Origin: Paralithodes platypus
Taxonomy: Eukaryota; Arthropoda; Malacostraca; Decapoda; Lithodidae
NCBI GenBank assembly: GCA_032716605.1
Contig: CM064571.1
Span: 17,477,862-17,541,861, forward strand
Reading direction: 5' to 3'
Length of the DNA stretch: 64,000 bases
Positions 57,383-64,000 of this stretch are shown here, piece by piece. Position numbers and translations under genes: made by a program. The notes beneath the pieces were generated by a model. That model ran no database searches. It worked only from the letters and a program-made list of their open reading frames with translations, and had not been told where the DNA came from. Each line of letters starts with the position of its first letter. Within the stretch, counting starts at the first letter, position 1.

Positions 57383-58267
57383 AGGTGAGATGTTAGTATA
57401 ATTCAGTGTTAACACACACTTATGTTACCACTAAAACAATTAACACAAATTAGTATCAATAGGTCAATACACAACAACTAATAAAACACGTCGTTTTTAC
57501 TTCGTGCACAAAGAACGAATGCAATTTATTAAGAAGACGACCCACTCTGTGATTCTTCTAAATTTCTAAAATATCTACATATTTTGTTGTTTGCTAAGCA
57601 AGTTTCAATTTAACTCCATAGCGAATATTGCTTCTTAACATATTAATTCTGATTACGAAATGGTTAATTAATTCTTGTAATTGCTTTAATTATATAATAA
57701 TATATTATTTATTTAAAATAATTACTAAATATTATTTAGTTACCCATATTTAACAATCATTTTCTATGTATCGTCGTTAAAGATAATATTTTTGTTTAGG
57801 TAACTAAATTATTAAGTATGACAAGCAAGGAATTACAAATATATATTCTAAGATTTGGGAACTGGAGAGGGCTGTGCACAGGCATCATGATATGTGGGAG
57901 TTGTGCTGGGAATTAAGGATAAGAAGAAAAAGTTGGGTGATCCTAGCCTTAACATGATCAAGAGTAGGACTAGGACTGTTAATCATATGAGACGGTATAG
58001 ACTAGATGATGTTGATGTTTCTACAGTTAACATTTTATAATGTTGGTACGACATAATTTGTTTTATATATGGCATGTAGGCTACACACTTTGCATATTTC
58101 CAACTAAGGATAGCCCAATAAGGCCGTTAGGCGTATTTCCATTGGGATTCTACTCTTGACTGTTGCGGGGAAAATTACGTTTTTTTTTTTTGTTTTTTTT
58201 TAGTGTGTGGAACTAACATCATACAAAGTTAACCCATCATACAGCAATATAAAGACATGCACCCCAC
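57383..58267. other. AT-rich sequence upstream of the kinase gene
   Basis: No gene or clear promoter motif recognised. AT-rich TAATTATATAATAATATATT at about 57690-57710 is low-complexity, so TATA-like words carry no weight here. A pre-mRNA start cannot be placed. Confidence 0.5.
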
Positions 58268-58269
58268 TA

Positions 58270-59409
58270 TAGTCTATTCATTCTAGGTTGGGCAGACATC
58301 GTAATCTCTAACCTCTGTAACTCTAAAAGGGCTAGAGCAAATGAACTGCCAATTTATGCACCTATTCCCTAGCCAGATGACTCAACACTCCACAGTTCCT
58401 TCACATTTACCAATTCTTTCACCCAACCCGATCTTATAAATTCAAAAATAAACACTGCAATTTCTCTGAACCAGGACCTTTCTAGAATTAATGAATGGGG
58501 ACAAGAGAATCTAGTTTCCTTTAATGCACAGAAAACCAAGTACATTCAATTTTCTAACCGACAGAATCTCACTGACTCCCATATATTTTTTAATGATGTA
58601 AATATTCCCACTTCCCCTAGTATTGACATTCTCGGTGTAACATTAACTACTAACTTGAGCTGGACACATTATGTTAGAAGCATTGCTAAGAATGCCTCTA
58701 AAAAACTGGGACTCCTGTACAGAGTTCGAGAATTCTTCACCGACGAGCAGTTGGCCGTAATATATAAAAGTCATTTGCGCTCTCAGATGGATTACTGTTC
58801 ACCTCTGTGGGGTGGAAGTGGAGTGGTTGCATTGAGGCAGTTGGACAAAATTCAAAATAAAGCTATTAGATTAATCAATAACCCTGCAATCACACAGGAC
58901 CTTCCTACATTAGCCACACGAAGAAACGGTGCATCCCTTGCATTATTCTACAGATATTTTCACAGCAATTGTTCCGAGGAACTTGCTTCAATTGTGCCGC
59001 CTCTCCACATCTTTCCCCGTAGAACTAGGGCAGCTGAGAGCGCCCATGAATTTACACTTTCTCCTCCACAATGCAGAACTTCTGCTTATCAGAATTCATT
59101 TATCCCCAGAGCTACTACTCTTTGGAATTCACTTCCCTCAAATTGCTTTCCACAAACTTACAATCTACAAATGTTTAAATCCAGTTGTTACAAACATTTT
59201 ATGAATGGAGGATGCCTTTAGGCACATGGACCTTTTTGTTTTATCTGTGTTTTTCCTTCCTCCGTTCATTGTCTCTTAAAAAAAAACAAAAAAAAACAAA
59301 AAAAAAGTCTTCCTATTTGGTAGAAATATTTGCTCGATTACTCTAGTCCTTTTTGAGTTATGAGGAGTTAGGGGTTAAGATTTCTGCCCAACCTTGAATG
59401 AACGGACTA
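58270..59409. mobile_element. T1 MITE split by a LINE insertion
   Basis: The left end TAGTCTATTCATTCTAGG (58270) and right end CCTTGAATGAACGGACTA (to 59409), TA on both sides, are separated by the LINE fragment at 58376-59307. Confidence 0.75.
58376..59307 (+). mobile_element. 5'-truncated LINE with poly-A tail (jockey-superfamily RT C-terminus)
   Basis: One uninterrupted frame of 281 codons runs from 58376 to the stop at 59219-59221. It starts exactly at the catalytic Asp-Asp (DDSTLHSS). It continues INEWGQENLVSFNAQKTKY, the IDILGVTL block, KKLGLLYRVREFFTDEQLA, LRSQMDYCSPLWGG, KIQNKAIRLI, and RATTLWNSLPSNCFP near the end, all typical of jockey/CR1-superfamily C-terminal regions. An A-rich tail with AAC interruptions ends at about 59307. 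It is distinct from CR1-1 and CR1-2, which lack poly-A. No start codon or upstream RT remains, so the copy is dead on arrival, yet no stop has accumulated: a recent insertion. Confidence 0.85.
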
Positions 59410-59892
59410 TAGTGGGGAGGGCTATGAAGATACAAAGGAATACAAAGGGAGACAAGCAACAACAGAGCTAATGCTCCTTATTAGGTCGGGGAGAGGGCTA
59501 AACTTTAAATGGTAGAAATATTAGCTCGATTACTCTAGTAAATCTTTAGTTACAGAGGTTAGAGGTCATGATTTCTTGCCTACTTACAGCGAATAGACTA
59601 TAGCCTACTCGGCTATTACGAAGATTGTGTAGCGAATTATGTTGTTAATTATATAAACTTGGTATTTATATGATGAAGAGACAAAATACTTTCATATTTT
59701 TCCAACAAATCTCTAAAAATAATCTGCTAAAGAGATTCGATATGCCCTAAGCTCTCACGGCTCTCCAGGAGATAGGCCTACACACAAGAGCTTTTTCTAT
59801 CAACTGTTATCCTTAACGCTGATCTGGCAGCTTCTGTAGTGTATTTTTATAAGATTGTTTTTAGCTATAGTTATCTACCTCCAGTCTAATTA

Positions 59893-60280
59893 ATAGGCTT
59901 TCATTAATTTCATTGGAGGTGTTTGGTGTTGTGGTGAAGTTAATAACAAATAGATTATCAGTAGGTTCAGGGATATTTCGTAGCGAGGCCGGTGTATATG
60001 ATCTGTGCCCCATGAATATTCTTTCCTCTCACTTAAACATTAGGCTACCATGGTGCGGTGGGGGTATGAACATGATTAGATTAATATCCAGTATTCGAGA
60101 ATATATAATAAGTCGTAGGCATGTGCATAAACCTTTAACCGTCTTGGTGGTGTAATGGTTAAGGTGTCAAAAATCTGTGTGTGATAACCCGGGTTCGAAT
60201 CCTGGTGGATCACACATGTGCTTTCATTAATTTCATTGGAGGTGTTTGGTGTTGTGGTGAAGTTAATAAAAAATAGAATA
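59893..60280 (+). mobile_element. SINE-1 insertion (tail-spacer-head-tail)
   Basis: The head at 60143-60218 has the A-box region TGGTGTAATGGTTAAGGTG and B-box GGGTTCGAATCCTGG, whose T-arm can pair. The tail AATTTCATTGGAGGTGTTTG occurs both before (59905) and after (60226) the head, giving direct repeats of ~48 bp about 320 bp apart. This suggests a tandem dimer or partial dimer. Absent from copy 1 of the duplication. Confidence 0.75.
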
Positions 60281-61309
60281 TAGTGAAAAATAGCCTCAAA
60301 ATGTTTTCAGAATAAAGTTGTGGATCTAAAGTTGATGCTAAAAGCTCTCGTGTGATTACCTGTGAGGTATGATATATTCTTCAATTATTATGGAGGATTT
60401 TGCTCGCTTTTGCCATGTTCAAGCAATGTATTTTAGTTTTTCCCCGAGGCCAACAAAAACGTCTTCACAGACTTTCTTCAAACTAAAAAATATATGATAA
60501 AAATAATAAATAAATAAATGAATAAATAAATAAATAAATGCCCAGCTAAACGGGCTCAAGGTAAGTTCGTACAATTTTTGATAGAGAAATGTCCCGGCCG
60601 AAGGCAGATTTCTTCTCCAAGTTACAGGCTCGTTATCACTCGCCCTGAATAGACACCTGAATGTGGTGAAGCGTCTTATTATCGGCAAACTGTTGGGGTG
60701 AAACGTCTTGAAATCTTCAAATTAATGGATCGAAACAGGGGAGGTAAAAAATGACATCCCTCCGACCAAAAGGGTTAACACGTTCTCTGGAAGAACTGGT
60801 ATCACACGAGCACTTTCTCCCTCGACATATATTCTCAACACTGGTCTGGCAACTCACGAGATTAACTTTTAAAATTATGCTATCGCGTACTTTAATCTAT
60901 CAACAGTCTAGTTTCCGATACAGTTGCATAAGATCCCCGATATTTTGCCAGCGAAACGTTGGCCATGACAAATGTTGACGATAAAAGTAACCGCTTCACT
61001 CATTCAGTAGGCTACCAGTGACGTCCTGTCATTTTATTCCGGCAATTATTAGACAATTGTATTCAGCTTAGGATAGACGTGTAGCGATCAAGAGGCTGCA
61101 GACCATCTCAACCCTTTTAACTACCACATATCCTTCCTAAGCTGCATAAAATCGCTTAGATTTAACTGAAATAATACAACAAGCATCTCCAGTAGTGAAA
61201 GGGTAAAAACAGCAGTCATGTGGTCAGCATAGGCCTAGGTCATTTATATTTTTTCACCGACCAATTTTACTTCTAAACTCAATTGATGAAATCAACAAAT
61301 ACATATGGC

Positions 61310-61385
61310 ACTTCAAGGACTCGAACCTAGGATACTCACGCCGAAATTCCGCGCATTTATGCATTACGCTATCAAGACAGTTAAA
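61310..61385 (-). mobile_element. tRNA-like SINE head in copy 2
   Basis: Duplicate of 51880-51957 with a few substitutions (CCTAGGTTCGAGTCCTTG on the minus strand). Confidence 0.55.
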
Positions 61386-61501
61386 GAATTATGCACAAGC
61401 CTACGATTTATTATGTAGTTTCAAATCCTGCATATTAATCTGAGCATGTACATATATTCCAACTGTGCTATGGTAGCCTAATTTATAGACGAATGGAGGG
61501 A

Positions 61502-61862
61502 TAGGAATAGGTTTGTATATCCTCCTCGAAATGAATAAATTAAGTTCAGATATTGCTGATACCAATTATGGATCAAAATACACTTGGTGCCGAGACATCA
61601 CTTATTAGGCCGATTGTACTTACTCAGGAGGGACAGACTGAGGAGTAAAGCCGGTATCACACAAGCGCTTTTTCCTTAAACATATATCCTCAACACTGGT
61701 CTGGCAGCTTATGAGGACAACTTTTATAACATTTCTGTCACCTAAATTAATCTATCATCAGTCTATTTTCCGATACCATAGCAACATATTCCAGAAATAT
61801 TCCCAGAAAAATGTTGATCATCAAATGTTGACTATAAATGCTCTCGTGTGATACTGGCTTAA
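61502..61862 (-). repeat. Inverted copy of 53773-54135, including a K1 MITE
   Basis: AATAGGTTTGTATATCCTCC to GATCAAAATACACTTGGTGC is the complement of 54054-54135. A K1 element (61646-61862, ends TAAAGCCGGTATCACACAAG and GTGTGATACTGGCTTAA) follows. Confidence 0.8.
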
Positions 61863-61904
61863 GGCTCTCCTCACTCACCTGGGGAGAGGAGAGGTATATT
61901 AGTT

Positions 61905-62000
61905 CGCGAGCCATGGCATAGTCAGTAGAGTGTCGGCTGCTGATCGAAGGGTCGGCGGATTGAGCCCGTACTGTCAAAATGTTATTGGTAGATGTCAATC
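61905..62000 (+). mobile_element. SINE-3 head
   Basis: CCATGGCATAGTCAGTAGAG, GCTGATCGAAGGGTCGG, and TTATTGGTAGATGTCAATCC match 27450-27545 in opposite orientation. Confidence 0.65.
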
Positions 62001-62212
62001 CCGGGCAACTTGATCTAATAATTCGTGACAAATGCCTAATGTTCATGGCTACCCCTTCTTGGGAATTACGGCGTTTGACAAAAAAATAGGAACAGTAGAC
62101 CAGACTGACTCTGGCATCGAATCAAATTGAGAAGTGCAGTGAACATGAATTATGAGGGGAGTAGGGATAGAGCAAGGATCAGTAGGATGAACAGAATTTT
62201 AGTGGGGGAAAA

Positions 62213-62347
62213 AGTGGGTGGATGGGACTCGTTAGCCTTGGTCGGCAACTCATCTAGGGGAGACAACCTTATACAAATCCGGGTGGATGGGACTCGTCAG
62301 CCTTGGTTGGCAGTCTGTCTAGGGGAGTAAACCTGATACAAATCCGT
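62213..62347 (+). repeat. Tandem duplication, 65-bp period, two units
   Basis: GGGTGGATGGGACTCGTTAG at 62216 and the same with one change at 62281; each unit ends ATACAAATCC. Confidence 0.8.
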
Positions 62348-62640
62348 ACTGCTTACCTAAGGGTAAGGCAGGTTAGTGGATGGATTAGCCGAACACCACT
62401 GTAGAAAAATAGTGCTAACAAGATACACAGAGGGCCTCGGAGTCGGACGGATCATAAATTGAGTGGTCAATCCTGTAAGTCCTTTACTAAACTGGCTGGG
62501 GTTGTCCCTCTCACAGGGAATAGGTCCGCTTGGGGGCATTCTGTGTATGGCCACCCTCGTAAGGGGAGTAAGGCGTTCGGCAATAGATAGATAGATGCAA
62601 AAATCGCCCAAAAAGTTAACAATCTCCTCTTCATCAAAAT
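62348..62640. other. Unassigned
   Basis: No motif recognised beyond a short GATAGATAGATAG run at 62584-62597. Confidence 0.5.
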
Positions 62641-62644
62641 TGAG

Positions 62645-62737
62645 TCGTACTGGTTAGCGCGCTCGGGTCCCAACCGAAATTACCCGCGTTCGATTCCTGA
62701 GTAGCAGAACCTGGTATAAGCGGACTGTTGTGAATTC
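62645..62737 (+). mobile_element. SINE-4 fragment
   Basis: TACTGGTTAGCGCGCTCGGG (A-box region), GCGTTCGATTCCTGAG (B-box region), then GAACCTGGTATAAGCGGACT, the tail shared with 28032. Confidence 0.6.
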
Positions 62738-63186
62738 CCATATGATGCAAATGTAATGGCCTGGGCCATGGAGGGATCTGTAGATATCCTGGAAGTGGCC
62801 AACAGTTGAATCAAAGCCTGAAATCTTGCATTCTCTTCCTCTCTTCTTAAAGCCTCCTCTTGTCTTCTCACTGCCTCCTCTTGTCTTCTCACTGCCTCTT
62901 CTTGCCTTCTAGATTCCTCCAGATACTGAATAAACTGTAGGAAATCGGCCCCAGACGGAACTGAGGGTGAAGCATGTGGGTGGAAGGGTGGAGGAGGTGG
63001 AGTGCGTAAGGGGGTAGAAGTAGAGAAACCAGAAAAATCTTGGGAGATTTGTGGAGGTGGAAGTGGTCCAGAAATCCCAGGGGAGGTTTGTGTAGGAGAG
63101 CTGGGAGGTAATGTGGGGTTGTGTTGCAATCGTACCTCTTCCTGACATCCTCTGGTTAGGGCAACAGACAGACAGGTTGATAACAA
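62738..63186 (-). pseudogene. Proline-rich coiled-coil protein fragment, gag-like
   Basis: This is an open minus-strand frame of about 150 codons. An N-terminal part is rich in Pro, Ser and Thr (LPPSSPTQTSP, then TPPPPPFHPH). Next come DFLQFIQYLEE and three near-perfect heptads RRQEEAV/RRQEEAL, ending in RREEENARFQALIQLLA, a strong coiled coil. Pro-rich plus charged coiled coil is common at the start of gag-type ORFs of LTR retrotransposons, so that is the best guess. There is no ATG in frame at the left edge (the frame opens without one). The last ~20 codons belong to the adjoining SINE-4. No zinc knuckle, protease or RT is seen. A host protein exon is possible. Confidence 0.45.
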
Positions 63187-64000
63187 AGAGTCGACAAATT
63201 CCCCACTAGAATATTCGTCCTAGTAGATAACAGTGTTTTTGCTGCGAAAGATTGCCAGCAACAAGTAGTGTGTGTGACGGCGTGCTCAGTGCGTGTATGC
63301 GTATGTGTGTTCACCAACCGCTCGTGGCTCGGGAGGGGGAGACGGCCGCGTTCACTCACTCAACTCAACTCAGTCAAAGACCCTAGAGAAAGGAAGACAG
63401 ACCTGCCTTATGGGCAGGCCCCTCACATGGGGGGGGGGGGGGGCATATGCCCGGGGGCGGCACTTTTAGGGGGGCGGCAATTCTAGCCTGGACTTGCCGC
63501 CCACAAGGCTGACAAAACAACAATAATAAAAAAGAGCTCAAAGAAGCCCTGAATATTTTACCGTAATCGACGATTTTTGCTTTAAAATCAACAAAAATTT
63601 AATATTTTCCCTTATCCTTTCTGCTATAGAGACATTAAATACAAATTTTAAAATCTGTTTAATTATTTCGCAAGCCAATAGCTAAAATGTCTACATGAAG
63701 AAAAAAAATGATTAAGTTTGACTCAAAATATCTACGTTTTCTTTTTCATTTGTTTACTCAAGCTCAGCTGATTCGTGGTTTTGGCGCACTGCCGAAAACA
63801 GCAGAGCTGCTGCTAAGGTAAATATAGTTTTTTCTACTCTTTTAAGATTTTTTTTTTGGCGAATCTTTGATAATGCCGATAGATGAAGTCACATAGATGT
63901 TCGGTATTCAATGTGTACTCATGCCACATGGTATTCTCTCTTTAGGCTAATAGACAAAGTATTGATGGTTCCCCATCTTATTTACAACAAAAGGAATTCG
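63187..64000. other. Unassigned right edge
   Basis: A poly-G run at 63429-63445 is followed by GGGGGCGGCACTTTTAGGGG and GGCGGCAATTCTAGCC, a repeated 'GGGCGGCA' motif of unknown class. The rest is AT-rich without long ORFs. Confidence 0.5.

Larger units (their letters stand above)
59506..61501 (+). repeat. Segmental duplication, copy 2
   Basis: Corresponds to 50478-52020 plus 53073-53124, with the Tc1-like element absent and a SINE-1 insertion added at about 59893-60280. Confidence 0.9.

Noticed and set aside
57690..57830. TATA box and promoter for the kinase gene
   Set aside because: The whole stretch is extremely AT-rich with many TATA-like words, so no single site can be supported.
60143..60218. 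Functional tRNA gene
   Set aside because: A and B boxes and a T-arm are present, but the acceptor ends (GTCTTGG and GGATCAC) do not pair and a SINE tail follows. The heads at 3070-3131, 7580-7651, 27450-27545, 51880-51957 and 62645-62700 fail in the same way.
63187..63360. LTR upstream of the gag-like ORF
   Set aside because: No second copy in the window and no clear TG...CA ends or primer-binding site, so an LTR cannot be claimed.

Overview
This window is a eukaryotic, repeat-dominated stretch with essentially one candidate host gene. It most likely comes from an arthropod, with a decapod crustacean as best guess. The support is very long dinucleotide and trinucleotide tracts, CR1/jockey-like LINEs with short-repeat 3' ends, a Penelope-like element, an RTE-type LINE tail, many tRNA-headed SINEs, dense TTAA- and TA-targeted MITEs, and scattered degenerate TTAGG-type tracts. 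No bacterial, operon or organelle signature is present, and the species cannot be fixed from sequence alone.

Family names used here are local labels. CR1-1 and CR1-2 are two CR1/jockey-like LINEs. SINE-1 to SINE-5 are tRNA-headed elements. G1 is a ~320-370 bp MITE with TTAAGGGGAGAC-type ends. G2 is a ~390-410 bp foldback with TTAAGGGGGNCACC-type ends. P1 is a ~215 bp piggyBac-like MITE with TTAACCCTTTGAGTACC-type ends. T1 is a ~210 bp MITE with TAGTCTATTCGC ends and a TA target. K1 is a ~215 bp MITE with GCCGGTATCACACGAG ends. C1 is a ~230 bp MITE with TGATCACTTGCAAG-type ends.

Layout. 1-1035 holds a SINE-1 whose B-box half is tandemly amplified to 18 copies. 1541-7651 is nested CR1-1 on the minus strand, broken by SINE-2, G2 and T1, then P1, G1 and a second SINE-2. 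7720-12583 is a repeat block containing a 26-bp satellite derived from the K1 terminus and a 35-bp minisatellite; it runs into a 100-N gap at 12584-12683. 12684-18640 carries two degraded Penelope-like copies arranged head to head. 18655-22848 repeats the 7720-12583 block with many small indels and may be an assembly duplication. 23228-26850 holds the best LINE copies (CR1-2, then CR1-1). 27000-48507 is mostly MITEs, minisatellites and microsatellites, including a near-perfect 217-bp palindrome, a small inverted-repeat element with three CRE octamers, and a hAT-like MITE with an 8-bp target duplication. 48508-50362 is the longest stretch without recognised repeats. 50478-54140 and 59506-61862 are copies of one segmental duplication; comparing them exposes the empty site of a Tc1/mariner-like element and an inverted end.

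The only convincing protein-coding gene is an intronless protein kinase-like ORF on the minus strand (56498-57382) with all catalytic motifs. A LINE reverse transcriptase fragment lies at 58376-59221 and a proline-rich, coiled-coil gag-like ORF near 62740-63186. There is no sign of genes working together; the biology visible is transposon nesting, tandem amplification of transposon pieces, and possible assembly error around the gap.
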